Below, piece by piece: positions 17,247 to 26,732 of a stretch of DNA of 53,698 bases (position 1 is the first letter of the stretch; the number at the start of each line of letters is the position of its first letter). The position numbers and the translations under genes were made by a program. The DNA comes from an uncultured Desulfofustis sp. (lineage in GTDB: Bacteria; Desulfobacterota; Desulfobulbia; Desulfobulbales; Desulfocapsaceae): NCBI GenBank assembly GCA_905479735.1, contig CAJQNS010000048.1, forward strand, positions 1 through 53,698, read 5' to 3'. The notes under the pieces are model-generated. The model was not told where the DNA came from. It did no database searches and saw only the letters and a program-made list of their open reading frames with translations.

Positions 17247-18395
17247 TCAGGGTATATCAGGATCGAACGGTGCGGTGGCATCCCGGTGGATGCTCTTGAG
17301 CAGATCCATCGGGTTGTGCTTGAAATCCTCATGAATCTGGCTATCGAGTTCGACCTTTTCATCGAAGGTGGTAATCATGTTCTGGTGGGCCCAGCGGCTC
17401 AGGTAGTAGATGATCATTTCCGGCAACCTGGAATAAACTGTTTCCTCGGGCATCGGATCCACGAAGCTTGAATTTTCCAGTTTCTCACAGGAGAGTGTCT
17501 GGGTGCGGTAGAAGGCGCCGAGAAACATCAATTCAGGAGGCAGGGTCGCTTTCAGACCGATCTTGGTGAGCAGCCGCAGGATAACCTGAACGGACTTCTT
17601 GCCGGTTCGGGCGACCGAGTAGGGGACATAGATATTCCGGGGGCTCTTCAGTTGCAGGTGGGATTTGATGGTCATGATCAAATCAGCCAGTTCCGCCGGT
17701 TCCGGGTCAACGAAATGATAGGTCTGGCAGCCGAATTCCTCCCGGTGGTCGAGCATATGGTGAATCAGATAAGGGATCTTTCTGGAGTTGCTGTAGGAGT
17801 GCATGGCGCCTTTTTTGGTGAATAAAAATGGCATCGATTCGTCGGCGATGGAGAACAGCAGGCGATGAAATCCCTGGATCTTGTGGTCGTGGTTCCCATA
17901 GACGATGGACAACCTGATGCAGGTATAGTCCAGCCCCTCGTTGGCCGCCATGTATTTCAGGGTTTCCTCGGCCATCAGTTTCGATTTGGCGTAGTTGCTC
18001 AGCTTGGCAGTCAGCGGCAGGGTATCTGTCTCGCGCAACATTTCTCCCTGGGGCAGTGCTGCGGCGGAACTGAAAAAGAAGTAAGGAATCTTCAGCGAAG
18101 CGGCCGCCCTGGCAACGTTAACAGCACCCACGTAATTGACTTCAAAAGAGAGTTGGGGATCGGCGTTGATATTGGCGATTGCCGCGTTGATGACAAAATC
18201 AGGCTTGATGCTGAGCAGATAGTTGCGGATGTCCTGGCAGTTCTTCATAGACACCTTCTTACTGCTCGGGGCAAGCATGTCGACGACACCCGGCCGGCGC
18301 ATCTTGTAGAAATTAACGACCGTGCCCCCGATGAGCCCTGAACCTCCGAATACTACCCCGGTTCTGTAGTCCTTCATAAAAGTCTGCTCGGTCAT
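17247..18395 (-). CDS. NAD-dependent epimerase/dehydratase family protein (extended SDR)
   Basis: The protein has 382 residues. The nucleotide-binding motif GGSGLIGGTVVNFY lies at about residues 18-31, with FVINAAIANINADP further on. The catalytic pair is NYAKSK (YxxxK) near residue 135 and an upstream Ser-rich FFFSSAAALP. Extended SDRs of this kind usually reduce or epimerise nucleotide sugars or reduce fatty acyl or sterol-like substrates. The C-terminal 150 residues have no family signature I can name and are longer than usual. An alternative start is MKDYRTG at 18377; neither start has a good ribosome binding site. It converges on the Sel1 gene and has no operon partner. Confidence 0.75.
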   Translation of the reverse strand: MTEQTFMKDYRTGVVFGGSGLIGGTVVNFYKMRRPGVVDMLAPSSKKVSMKNCQDIRNYLLSIKPDFVINAAIANINADPQLSFEVNYVGAVNVARAAASLKIPYFFFSSAAALPQGEMLRETDTLPLTAKLSNYAKSKLMAEETLKYMAANEGLDYTCIRLSIVYGNHDHKIQGFHRLLFSIADESMPFLFTKKGAMHSYSNSRKIPYLIHHMLDHREEFGCQTYHFVDPEPAELADLIMTIKSHLQLKSPRNIYVPYSVARTGKKSVQVILRLLTKIGLKATLPPELMFLGAFYRTQTLSCEKLENSSFVDPMPEETVYSRLPEMIIYYLSRWAHQNMITTFDEKVELDSQIHEDFKHNPMDLLKSIHRDATAPFDPDIP

Positions 18396-18493
18396 GGCTT
18401 TTGTGGGGGCTGAGTTATCAGGTCATTAATTGTAATCCATTAAACACGAACCTTGTTGATATTGCAATCAGCTGTGATTGATCTACTATTTAC

Positions 18494-18626
18494 GGTACCT
18501 TGAAAAATTGTTTTTTGGCTCAATTCAGGCGTTGCCTGTAGAATTTTTTTACCGAACGCCGGGGGTAAGGCAAAATGTCAGCACACCTCCGAGTCTTGAA
18601 CCAAGATTCTTCATTTGCAAGGTACC
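18494..18626. repeat. Dispersed intergenic repeat, full copy D with inverted ends
   Basis: The left end GGTACCTTGAAAAAT is mirrored by the right end ATTTGCAAGGTACC, giving about 12 of 14 matching inverted bases. Inside are TTGGCTCAATTCAGGCGTTGC and the core GAGTCTTGAACCAAGAT, both shared with copy C near 9.2 kb. It occupies most of the gap between the SDR gene and the small membrane protein gene. Confidence 0.7.
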
Positions 18627-18680
18627 CATGGAAATATCAAGAGGAAAATATCGCCTGAAATCTCAACGGAGGTACTTTAT

Positions 18681-19043
18681 ATGATAACTTATTTTTACTG
18701 GTTCGCAGTTGCCCTGCTGGTCGGAGGCGTGCTCTATGGTCTTGGTGCCAAGGCAGAAAAATGGAAGGCCGCAATTGTGATCTCAGCCCTGCTCGTTTTG
18801 GCCGGCTGGACCTCATATTATTTCTGGTTGGAACAGATGTTTGTCAAACGTTATGGAGGAGTGATGACCATAACCGTGCCGGACGGTTACCAGCATATCA
18901 CCGCTACCTGGAAGGACGATAACCTGTGGGTCGAGAACTATGACCCCAGGACCAACAGTTGTGTGTTCAGTGAATATTCCAAAGGCAACCTGCTCCAGGG
19001 TAAAGTGACGATAAAAAATTGTAATCCCCTTCTAAGGCAGTAG
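18681..19043 (+). CDS. Small membrane protein of unknown function
   Basis: The product is 120 residues long. Two hydrophobic segments come first (YFYWFAVALLVGGVLYGLG and AAIVISALLVLAGWTSYYFWL), followed by a soluble tail of about 70 residues with the pattern MTITVPDGYQHITATWKDDNLWVENYDPRTNSCVFSEYS. The tail probably faces the periplasm if the N-terminus is inside. I chose the ATG at 18681 because GGAGG lies ten bases before it; a longer frame starting at 18615 is less likely. I do not recognise a family. It stands alone between copy D of the repeat and the fadD promoter region. Confidence 0.65.
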   Translation: MITYFYWFAVALLVGGVLYGLGAKAEKWKAAIVISALLVLAGWTSYYFWLEQMFVKRYGGVMTITVPDGYQHITATWKDDNLWVENYDPRTNSCVFSEYSKGNLLQGKVTIKNCNPLLRQ

Positions 19044-19055
19044 GACTTTATCTTT

Positions 19056-19069
19056 TCTTTACGTAAAGA
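19056..19069. promoter_or_regulatory. Perfect palindrome TCTTTACGTAAAGA, candidate MerR-type operator
   Basis: This 14-base perfect inverted repeat contains the ACGTAAAG core that also occurs in the fadD promoter and upstream of the merR gene. It lies 13 bases after the small membrane protein gene. It could instead be a weak terminator hairpin for that gene. Confidence 0.4.
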
Positions 19070-19242
19070 TTAACAACTGTGCGTCAATCATCGTTTTATT
19101 GCCATATTACCCCAAATACCACAATGTGAGAAGCTTGGGGTTGCTGTTTAATAACCTGAGTTTACATTAGATATTGGTTTCTTTGGGTTTTTTCTAAGAC
19201 TTAAAAAAAATGACTCGCTGAAGATAAATATTATTTTGTTAA
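19070..19242. other. AT-rich intergenic segment upstream of the fadD promoter
   Basis: These bases are markedly AT-rich compared with the genes around them. No reading frame, hairpin or repeat was recognised. Together with the palindrome before it and the promoter after it, they make up the 300-base gap before fadD. Confidence 0.4.
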
Positions 19243-19271
19243 TTGACTTAAACGTAAAGGTTAGGTATACA
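19243..19271 (+). promoter_or_regulatory. Candidate fadD operon promoter with embedded ACGTAAAGG operator
   Basis: TTGACT at 19243-19248 and TATACA at 19266-19271 are 17 bases apart and form a credible sigma-70 promoter. The spacer carries TTAAACGTAAAGGTTAGG, which matches the site upstream of merR (ACGTAAAGG on the other strand). The same arrangement occurs before the FadF/EMO-like gene (TTGACC, 17 bases, TATAAA, with TTAACGTTAA in the spacer). MerR-type activators typically bind between the two boxes. Confidence 0.55.
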
Positions 19272-19343
19272 GGAATGGTACATTTATGATATAATCGAAA
19301 CGAGGGACCGAGCCGTGAGTAAAGCACATTCACAGGAGGAGCC

Positions 19344-21200
19344 ATGGACTTTCTATCCTATCAATCGATCCCAGCCGTCCTCAAGGACAACGCCATTCGC
19401 TACCGCGACAATACCGCCATAAGTTATAAAAAAAGCGGTATCTTTCTTTCTCTGACCTATGGGGAGTTCTATACCAGGGTCTTGCAACTCGCCCGGGGGT
19501 TGTGCAAGGCCGGCATGAAGCCAGGGGACAAGGTCGCGATCTTCTCGGAAAACCGTCTTGGCTGGGCAATCTCGGATTTTGGCATCCAAGCCGGCGGTGG
19601 GATCAGCGTTCCCATCTATGCGACCAACACCGGTGAGCAGGCCGCCTATATTCTCAATCACTGCGAAGCCAAAATCGTCTTTGTGTCGACCAAGGGCCAG
19701 TATGAGAAGCTGCTCGAGGTGAAGGACCAGATTCCTTGCGTCGAGCTGGTCATCTCCTATGAACGCTTTATGGGCGACCGCTCCTTTCCAGTCTACACCC
19801 AGTATCAGTTGTCCGAAGTGTCGACTCCGGTAACCCAGGGGGAGAAAGACCTGATCGAAGACAAGATCGATCAGATCGGCCACGACGATATCCTCACCCT
19901 CATCTATACATCGGGGACCACCGGACGACCCAAAGGGGTTATCCTGACCCAGTACAACATCATCTGCAATGTGACCCAGGGGCTCCGCCAGGTGGGCGGC
20001 TGGATAAAAGATGAAACCTTTTTGAGTTTTCTGCCACTGAGCCACATTCTTGAGCGAACGTGCGGCTATTACGCCTGTCTGATGACCGGCAAACATCTCG
20101 CCTTTGCCGAGGACGTCAAGAAGGTGGTCGAAAATATGGACGAGATCAAACCAACCTTTATGATCAGTGTCCCGAGACTGTTTGAGAAGGTATACAGCCG
20201 TATCCACGAGAGTGTTCACCAGATGAGTTCACTGCGTAAGGCGATGTTCCACCAGGCGGTGAAAACCGGTAGGGAATACGTCAATAAAAAGTATATCGCT
20301 AAGACACCGGTCGGAATGCTGGGACTCAAATACCGGATATTCGATAGGTTGGTTTTCCGTAAAATCAGAAACCGTTTTGGTGGAAGGTTGCGTGGCATGG
20401 TCTGCGGAGGGGCGCCGCTGGATAAAACCATCAACGAATTCATGTGGGCCATCGGTATCCCGGTCTATAACGGCTACGGGCTGACTGAAACAAGTCCGGT
20501 GGTAACCGCGACCAGTCATGATCAGGTACGATTCGACGCGGTAGGCAAGCAGGTTGAGAAAACAGAACTTAAATTAGCTGAAGATGGAGAGCTGCTGGTC
20601 AAGGGCCCCCAGGTCATGAAAAGCTATTTTAAAAATGAGAAGGCGACCGAAGAGGTATTCGAAGACGGCTGGTTCAAGACCGGCGACATCGCCCATATCG
20701 ATGATCAGGGTTTTGTCTATATCGTCGACCGTAAAAAGGAGATCATCGTCACCGCCGGCGGTAAGAACATCGCTCCGCAGCCCATCGAGAACGAGCTCAA
20801 ACTCGACAAGTTCATTTCCCAGGCCATCGTCTTCGGTGACCGCAAGCCTTACTTGACCGCACTGCTGACTCCTAACATCGAACGGCTGATCGATTACAGC
20901 CGCGCCCACCAGATTGACTACATCGATGTGTACGAGCTGGTGAAAAACAGCCGGATCACCAAACTCTACGATGACCGGATCGATGAACTCAACCGCGCGC
21001 TGCCATCCTATTCGACCATCAAGTATTTCGCCCTGGTGCCGGATGATTTTTCCATCAGCGGCGGTGAACTGACGCCGACCCTGAAATTGAAGCGCAAGGA
21101 AATCTATAACAAGTACAAGACCATCGTTGATGAAATGTATATGAGCCAAGAAAACGGCCTGGTCTATAAAAACAAAGCCCTCGTTGGAGAGACACAATGA
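19344..21200 (+). CDS. fadD: Long-chain fatty acid-CoA ligase (AMP-forming)
   Basis: This 618-residue ligase activates fatty acids to acyl-CoA through an acyl-adenylate. Adenylation motifs are all present: LIYTSGTTGRPKGVILTQYN near residue 190, FLPLSHILERT, YNGYGLTETSPVV, GWFKTGDIAHIDDQGFVYIVDRKKEIIVTAGGKNIAPQPIEN and the C-terminal lysine region PTLKLKRKEIYNKY. The length and the long linker match the FadD15-type (long-chain) group, which is probably membrane associated. A GGAGGAG site precedes the ATG. It leads an operon with the FadB-like and FadA-like genes and an acyl-CoA dehydrogenase gene, and its promoter carries a candidate MerR site. The chain-length preference cannot be told from sequence. 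Confidence 0.92.
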   Translation: MDFLSYQSIPAVLKDNAIRYRDNTAISYKKSGIFLSLTYGEFYTRVLQLARGLCKAGMKPGDKVAIFSENRLGWAISDFGIQAGGGISVPIYATNTGEQAAYILNHCEAKIVFVSTKGQYEKLLEVKDQIPCVELVISYERFMGDRSFPVYTQYQLSEVSTPVTQGEKDLIEDKIDQIGHDDILTLIYTSGTTGRPKGVILTQYNIICNVTQGLRQVGGWIKDETFLSFLPLSHILERTCGYYACLMTGKHLAFAEDVKKVVENMDEIKPTFMISVPRLFEKVYSRIHESVHQMSSLRKAMFHQAVKTGREYVNKKYIAKTPVGMLGLKYRIFDRLVFRKIRNRFGGRLRGMVCGGAPLDKTINEFMWAIGIPVYNGYGLTETSPVVTATSHDQVRFDAVGKQVEKTELKLAEDGELLVKGPQVMKSYFKNEKATEEVFEDGWFKTGDIAHIDDQGFVYIVDRKKEIIVTAGGKNIAPQPIENELKLDKFISQAIVFGDRKPYLTALLTPNIERLIDYSRAHQIDYIDVYELVKNSRITKLYDDRIDELNRALPSYSTIKYFALVPDDFSISGGELTPTLKLKRKEIYNKYKTIVDEMYMSQENGLVYKNKALVGETQ

Positions 21201-23584
21201 TGCAGATCAATCGTGTAGCTGTACTGGGTGCCGGAGTAATGGGGGCGACCATCGCCGCCCATCTGGCTAATGGTGGACTCGATGTCCTGATGCTCGATAT
21301 CGTACCCCAGGAATTAACCGACGGGGAAAAGAAGCGGGGCCTGACCCTTGACAGCCCGGAAGTGCGCAATCGTATCGCCGAAACCGGTCGTCAGGGGTTG
21401 TTGAAGATGAAACCGGCGCCGCTCTACCTGAAAAGTTATGTCAACCGTATCGAAGTGGGCAATTTCGATGATGATCTCGGTGGGTTATCATCGTGTGAGT
21501 GGGTAATCGAAGTAGTGGTCGAAAATCTGGATATAAAGCGGGGACTTTTTGAAAAAATCATCCCGCATCTGCATCCCCAGGCGGTGCTAAGCTCCAATAC
21601 CAGCGGTCTTTCGGTCAACGAAATGGCCAAGACCCTGCCGCCGGAGTTGCAGAAAAGATTTCTGGTTACCCATTTTTTCAATCCACCACGTTATATGCGG
21701 CTCATGGAAATCATCGCCTGCGAAGACGCCGATCCCCGGGTGGTGAGTGATATGGCAGATTTTCTTTCCCGGCGGCTCGGCAAAGGGGTGGTCTACGCCA
21801 AGGATACGGCCAACTTCATTGCCAACCGTATCGGAGTCTATGCGATCTATAAAGGTATCCAGCATATGGTGGATATGAAGATGACGGTGGAAGAGGTCGA
21901 TTCGGTAGCCGGGCCGGCCACGGCCAGGCCCAAGAGTGCGGCCTTCAGAACGGCCGACCTGGTTGGTCTCGATGTGCTGGCTCATGTGGGAACCAACTCC
22001 TATGATGGTGCCCCGGACGATGAAGAGAGGGAAGTATTCAAACTGCCCGAATTCATGGCCACGATGATCGAGGAGGGTAAGCTGGGAAATAAGGCGGGCC
22101 AAGGGTTCTACAAAAAGGAGATGGTGGACGGTAAGCGGCAGATCTACTACTACGACTATGCCGGCGGTGATTACCAGCCGTTGGAAAAACCCGGGTTCGC
22201 CTCCGTACAGATGGTTAAACAGGTGGATGATCCCCGCCAGCGCCTCAAGACCATGCTTGGCGGTGTCGACCGGGGTGCCGAATATGGTTGGAAAACTCTG
22301 CGCGATTCGCTGATCTACACCTTCAACCGGATCCCCGAAATCGCTGATGACATCGTCAATATCGACAATGGTATGCGCTGGGGCTTCAATTGGGAATTGG
22401 GACCTTTTGAAATGTTCGACGCCATCGGTGTCGAAAGCTTCGTCAAGCGAGCCGAGAAAGACGGGGTGACGGTCCCTGCATCGCTGAAGAATATCGAGCG
22501 GTTTTACCGATTCTCCGAGCAGCACGGCAAAGAGTTCTATGATATTTCATCAAAATCCTACAAACCCCTGAGCCTGCCCCCAGGAGAGATAGACCTGCAG
22601 ATCCTCAAAAGGGGCAACAGGGTGCTCGAGAAAAGCGCTAACTCATCGGTTGTCGATCTGGGAGACGGGGTCTTCTGCTTTGAATTTCATTCCAAGATGA
22701 ATGCCATCAGCTCAGATATCCTGGCCATGACTCACAAAGCAATACGTCGGGCCGAGGAGGAAGGGGTGGGCCTGGTGATTGGCAATCACGGTGCCAATTT
22801 CTCGGTTGGAGCCAACCTCATGCTGCTGGCCGTCGCTTTAGCCGAAGGCGCTCTGGAAGATGTCGACATGGTGGTGAGGGCTTTTCAGAAAGCGACCATG
22901 GCGATCAAGTACGCCAAGGTACCGGTGGTGGCGGCACCGTTCAATATGGCCCTGGGCGGCGGTTGCGAGTTCTCGCTGCATGCCGACAGGATAAACGCTT
23001 ATGCGGAAACCTATATGGGGCTGGTTGAAATAGGCGTCGGTCTGCTGCCGGCCGGCGGCGGTACCAAGGAAATGTGCATCCGGGCGGTCGATCTGGCCAC
23101 CCGTTTCGATACCGATGTTCAACCTTTCATCTTTAAAAACTTCAAACAGATTGCCACAGCCCAGGTATCGATGGGGGCAGCCGAACTCAGCGACATGGGT
23201 TACCTGCGCCAGGGAGACTGCATCACCATGAACCTGGATCGGCTGATCGGTGACGCCAAACAGCAGGTCCTGGCCCTGGCTGCCAACTACAGGCCGCCGA
23301 AAATAAGAAACGATATTAGTGCTCCGGGCCGTGGTATCGCCGCCAGTATCAAGACGCAGTTGTGGAATATGAAGATGGGCGAACACATCACCGAATATGA
23401 GGAAGAGATGGGGGGCGTCATCGCCGATGTCATCTGCGGCGGCGATGTCAATCCCGGCACCCTGATCAGCGAGGAGTATCTGCTGCGGCTGGAACGAGAG
23501 AACTTCCTCAAACTGTGCACCAATAAACAGACGGCCCAGCGGATCCAGCATATGCTCAAAACCGGTAAACCGTTGAGAAATTGA
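21197..23584 (+). CDS. 3-hydroxyacyl-CoA dehydrogenase/enoyl-CoA hydratase fusion (FadN-like order)
   Basis: The 795-residue protein carries two steps of beta-oxidation. The dehydrogenase part comes first, with the NAD site VAVLGAGVMGATIAAHLANGG, the catalytic His in LVTHFFNPPRYMRLMEI and VYAKDTANFIANRIG. The enoyl-CoA hydratase part occupies the last 300 residues, with oxyanion loops GANFSVGANLML and NMALGGGCEFSLHAD and the catalytic Glu in MGLVEIGVGLLPAGGGTKE. This order is the reverse of E. coli FadB and the same as Bacillus FadN. The start overlaps the fadD stop codon (ATGA), and a second in-frame ATG follows directly. The thiolase gene comes next, as usual. Confidence 0.93.
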   Translation: MMQINRVAVLGAGVMGATIAAHLANGGLDVLMLDIVPQELTDGEKKRGLTLDSPEVRNRIAETGRQGLLKMKPAPLYLKSYVNRIEVGNFDDDLGGLSSCEWVIEVVVENLDIKRGLFEKIIPHLHPQAVLSSNTSGLSVNEMAKTLPPELQKRFLVTHFFNPPRYMRLMEIIACEDADPRVVSDMADFLSRRLGKGVVYAKDTANFIANRIGVYAIYKGIQHMVDMKMTVEEVDSVAGPATARPKSAAFRTADLVGLDVLAHVGTNSYDGAPDDEEREVFKLPEFMATMIEEGKLGNKAGQGFYKKEMVDGKRQIYYYDYAGGDYQPLEKPGFASVQMVKQVDDPRQRLKTMLGGVDRGAEYGWKTLRDSLIYTFNRIPEIADDIVNIDNGMRWGFNWELGPFEMFDAIGVESFVKRAEKDGVTVPASLKNIERFYRFSEQHGKEFYDISSKSYKPLSLPPGEIDLQILKRGNRVLEKSANSSVVDLGDGVFCFEFHSKMNAISSDILAMTHKAIRRAEEEGVGLVIGNHGANFSVGANLMLLAVALAEGALEDVDMVVRAFQKATMAIKYAKVPVVAAPFNMALGGGCEFSLHADRINAYAETYMGLVEIGVGLLPAGGGTKEMCIRAVDLATRFDTDVQPFIFKNFKQIATAQVSMGAAELSDMGYLRQGDCITMNLDRLIGDAKQQVLALAANYRPPKIRNDISAPGRGIAASIKTQLWNMKMGEHITEYEEEMGGVIADVICGGDVNPGTLISEEYLLRLERENFLKLCTNKQTAQRIQHMLKTGKPLRN

Positions 23585-23617
23585 TAAACGCCATAAAGAT
23601 CAACAATGAGGTAGAAG

Positions 23618-24796
23618 ATGAAAAAAGCCTATATTCTGGCTAGTTACCGAACCCCGGGCTGCCGTGCAAATAAAGGCAAATTCAAAGACATGAGGCCTGA
23701 TGATCTGGCTGCGGTTGCGATCAAGGCGCTAGTGGAGCGCACCGGAGTTGTGCCCGAACTGGTTGACGACGTCTATCTCGGCTGTGCTTTTCCCGAAGCC
23801 GAGCAGGGTATGAATGTGGGCCGGGTGGCGGCCATGAAGGCCGGGCTGCCTGCCGAGGTTCCCGGACAGACGATCAACAGGTTCTGCTGTTCGGGTTTAC
23901 AAAGCATCTCCCTGGCGGCCGAGCGGGTGATGCTCGGTCTGGCTGATTGTATCGTAGCCGGCGGGGTGGAATCGATGTCATCGGTACCGCTGGGCGGTCT
24001 CAAATACAGTGCCAACCCCAGCCTGGCCGCAGACTGGCCGGAAGCCTATTCGTCAATGGGGATTACTGCCGAGCTGGTGGCGGAAAAATATGGCATTACC
24101 CGGGTCGAGATGGATGAATTCGGTGTCGAAAGCAATCGCCGTGCGGCCGATGCTATCCAGGCAGGCAGATTCAGCGCTGAGATTATTCCGGTGGAAATCG
24201 AACATAGTGCTCTCGTGGACGGCAAGATCGTAAAGACGACAGAAGTTGTCGATATTGACGATGGCGTCAGACCCTCGACGACCCTCGAGACGCTGGCCAG
24301 ACTGCGGCCCGCGTTCAAGCAGGGTGGGCCGGTGACGGCGGGCAATTCATCGCAGATGACCGATGGCGCTGCCGTCTCAATGGTGGTATCGGAAGAGTTT
24401 TTGCAGAAACAGTCCAGTGATCCCATGGCCCGTTTCGTTGCCTACGCAGTAAGAGGTGTGCCGCCCGAGATCATGGGCATCGGCCCTGTTGCCGCCATTC
24501 CCGCGGCACTTAAAATGGCTTCGATGAGCCTCGATCAGATTGAACTGATCGAACTGAATGAGGCCTTTGCCGCCCAGGCTCTGGCTGTTATTAAGGATCT
24601 CGGACTGAATCGGGATATTGTCAACGTAAACGGCGGGGCCATCGCCCTCGGACATCCGCTCGGCTGCACCGGAGCCAAGCTCACCGCCACCCTTCTGCAC
24701 GAGATGGGACGCAGGGAGCTGCGCTACGGCATGGTATCGATGTGTATCGGTGGCGGCATGGGAGCGGCAGGCATATTTGAACGACTGAATAACTAA
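23618..24796 (+). CDS. fadA: Acetyl-CoA C-acyltransferase (3-ketoacyl-CoA thiolase)
   Basis: This 392-residue thiolase cleaves 3-ketoacyl-CoA with CoA to acetyl-CoA and a shortened acyl-CoA. The acylated Cys is in [10 protein letters not shown] (about residue 90). The downstream catalytic His and Cys are in [15 protein letters not shown] and [11 protein letters not shown], and [15 protein letters not shown] supplies the conserved Asn-Glu region. It lies 33 bases after the fadB-like gene and 18 bases before the acyl-CoA dehydrogenase gene. The acetyl-CoA it makes would be cleaved by the CODH/ACS complex encoded at the right end of the window if the cell oxidises fatty acids fully. A small acetyl-CoA acetyltransferase role is possible but less likely given the operon. 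Confidence 0.93.
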   Translation: MKKAYILASYRTPGCRANKGKFKDMRPDDLAAVAIKALVERTGVVPELVDDVYLGCAFPEAEQGMNVGRVAAMKAGLPAEVPGQTINRFCCSGLQSISLAAERVMLGLADCIVAGGVESMSSVPLGGLKYSANPSLAADWPEAYSSMGITAELVAEKYGITRVEMDEFGVESNRRAADAIQAGRFSAEIIPVEIEHSALVDGKIVKTTEVVDIDDGVRPSTTLETLARLRPAFKQGGPVTAGNSSQMTDGAAVSMVVSEEFLQKQSSDPMARFVAYAVRGVPPEIMGIGPVAAIPAALKMASMSLDQIELIELNEAFAAQALAVIKDLGLNRDIVNVNGGAIALGHPLGCTGAKLTATLLHEMGRRELRYGMVSMCIGGGMGAAGIFERLNN

Positions 24797-24814
24797 ATGG
24801 ACACGAGGTGAACC

Positions 24815-26596
24815 ATGGCTGATACATTGCTCAAAGGGGGCGAGTACCTGATTGCCGACTCCCAATCAGAAGACGTCTTTACTCCCGAGGACTTCAGTGA
24901 CGAACAGCGACAATTCGGTGATACCACCGAGCAATTCGTAACCAACGAACTGGTGCCGAGGATTGAGGAGATCGACAATCAGAATTTCGACATTGTTGTT
25001 GAAGGTATGCGTAAATGCGGCGAGCTCGGATTGCTGATGATGGACGCACCCGAGGAGTATGGCGGTCTGGATCTGGACAAGGCCTCATCGATGCTGGTGG
25101 CCGAGCGGATTGCGATCAGCGGCTCGTTTTCCGTTGCCTATTCCGCTCATACTGGAATCGGAACACTGCCGCTGATCTACTACGGTACCCATGAGCAGAA
25201 ACAAAAATATCTGGAAAAACTCATTACCGGCGAGTGGTGTTCCGCCTATTGTTTGACCGAGCCAGGTTCCGGCAGTGATGCCCTGGGGGCCCAGGCCAGT
25301 GCCATATTGTCAGAGGATGGCAGCCATTACGTCCTGAACGGTACCAAACAATACATTACCAACGGCGGTTTCGCCCAATTGTTCACCGTCTTTGCCAAAA
25401 TCGACAAGGAACATTTTACCGCCTTTCTTATCGAGCGTGATTTTGAGGGACTGTCGGTAGGGCCTGAAGAAAAGAAAATGGGGATCAAGGGCTCTTCCAC
25501 AACCCCGGTGATCCTGGATAACTGCAAGGTACCTGTGGAAAACGTTCTCGGGGAAATCGGCAAAGGCCATAAGATCGCTTTCAACGTTCTCAACGTCGGG
25601 CGCTTCAAGCTGGGCGCGGCGGTAACCGGTGCGGCCAAGGCGGCTCTGGAGACCGGGATCAAATATGGCAATGAGCGCGTCCAGTTTAAAAAGAAGATCA
25701 GCAGCTTCGGTGCCATTAAAGAAAAAATCGCTGACCTCACCGCCGACATCTTCGCCGCCGAGTCGCTTATCTACCGGTTGGCAGGTCTGCTCGACGACAA
25801 GCTTGCCACCATTGAAAAGGGAATCGACGACTATTACGTGCAGTATCAGAAGGGAATCGAGGATTATGCTGCGGAGTGTGGTATCTCCAAAGTGTTCTGC
25901 AGTGAAGTATTGGCCAGAACCGTCGACGAAGTGGTGCAGATCCACGGCGGCTATGGATTTGTAAGCGACTATCCGGCTGAGCGCTACTATCGGGATGAGC
26001 GAATAAATCGAATTTTCGAAGGTACCAACGAGATCAATCGGCTGCTGATTCCGGGGATGATTCTGCGCAAGGCTATGAAGGGGGAGCTGCCGCTTCAGGC
26101 TGAGGCAATGAAGGCCTTCGAATCCCTGATGACCCCAAGTTTTGAGGAGCTTGATGACAGCCTGCCCTTTGCTGCCGAAAAAGCATTGATTACCAACCTG
26201 AAGACGCTGTTTCTGATCCTTGCCGGTACCGGTGTGCAGAAATTCATGGATAAGATTGCCGATGAACAGGAAATTCTGATGGCGGCCGCCGATATCGCCA
26301 TTCAGATTTTTGCCCTGGAAAGTGCGGTTCTGCGGGGTGAAAAGGTTCTGCCTTCCTACAGCGAACGGAGGCAGGAACTGTTGAAAGCAACGATCAGGAT
26401 ATTTGCCTTCAGGGCCTCAGAAACTGCTGGTTCTGCCGCCCGAAAAGGGGCTTTCTACATCGAGGAAGGTGACACGCTGACCATGATTCTCTCCGGAGTC
26501 AGGAGATTCAGTAAATATGACGCCACCGGACTGCTTGCGGCCAAGAGGCTGGTGGCCGATGCGGCTTCTGAGGACGAAAAATATATTTTCTGTTAA
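24815..26596 (+). CDS. Acyl-CoA dehydrogenase with C-terminal extension (long/very-long-chain type)
   Basis: The product has 593 residues. The first 420 follow the acyl-CoA dehydrogenase fold, with YCLTEPGSGSDALGAQ, YVLNGTKQYITNGGFAQLFTVFAKI, GRFKLGAAVTGAAK and the catalytic Glu in RIFEGTNEINRLLIPGM at about residue 402. The remaining 170 residues form a helical extension like that of the very-long-chain enzymes, which dimerises and associates with the membrane. It would oxidise acyl-CoA to enoyl-CoA and pass electrons to ETF. It closes the fadD-fadB-fadA operon. A REP-like inverted pair follows 18 bases after its stop codon. ETF subunits are not encoded nearby. Confidence 0.9.
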   Translation: MADTLLKGGEYLIADSQSEDVFTPEDFSDEQRQFGDTTEQFVTNELVPRIEEIDNQNFDIVVEGMRKCGELGLLMMDAPEEYGGLDLDKASSMLVAERIAISGSFSVAYSAHTGIGTLPLIYYGTHEQKQKYLEKLITGEWCSAYCLTEPGSGSDALGAQASAILSEDGSHYVLNGTKQYITNGGFAQLFTVFAKIDKEHFTAFLIERDFEGLSVGPEEKKMGIKGSSTTPVILDNCKVPVENVLGEIGKGHKIAFNVLNVGRFKLGAAVTGAAKAALETGIKYGNERVQFKKKISSFGAIKEKIADLTADIFAAESLIYRLAGLLDDKLATIEKGIDDYYVQYQKGIEDYAAECGISKVFCSEVLARTVDEVVQIHGGYGFVSDYPAERYYRDERINRIFEGTNEINRLLIPGMILRKAMKGELPLQAEAMKAFESLMTPSFEELDDSLPFAAEKALITNLKTLFLILAGTGVQKFMDKIADEQEILMAAADIAIQIFALESAVLRGEKVLPSYSERRQELLKATIRIFAFRASETAGSAARKGAFYIEEGDTLTMILSGVRRFSKYDATGLLAAKRLVADAASEDEKYIFC

Positions 26597-26614
26597 TATG
26601 ACAAAGTCAAAGGG

Positions 26615-26716
26615 AGGGGACACAATACCTATCGTGTCCCTCCTGAATTTAAAATCGCTAGATTAGGTAGACTAGGTACTTGCCATGGAAGGGACACGAT
26701 AGGTATTGTGTCCCCT
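26615..26716. repeat. REP/BIME-like inverted pair of GGGACAC palindromes
   Basis: Two 26-base units at 26615-26641 and 26690-26716 are exact reverse complements of each other. Each is itself an imperfect palindrome with arms GGGACAC and GTGTCCC, separated from its mate by about 48 bases. The same unit with small changes recurs as a pair plus a single copy at 45170-45306. This is the layout of REP elements paired as BIMEs, which are moved by RAYT transposases. No such transposase is in the window. Confidence 0.75.
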
Positions 26717-26732
26717 CTCTAATATCCCCACT

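Noticed and set aside
21587-22525. Minus-strand open frame of 312 codons inside the FadB-like gene
   Set aside because: Antisense shadow of a gene with both catalytic domains intact.
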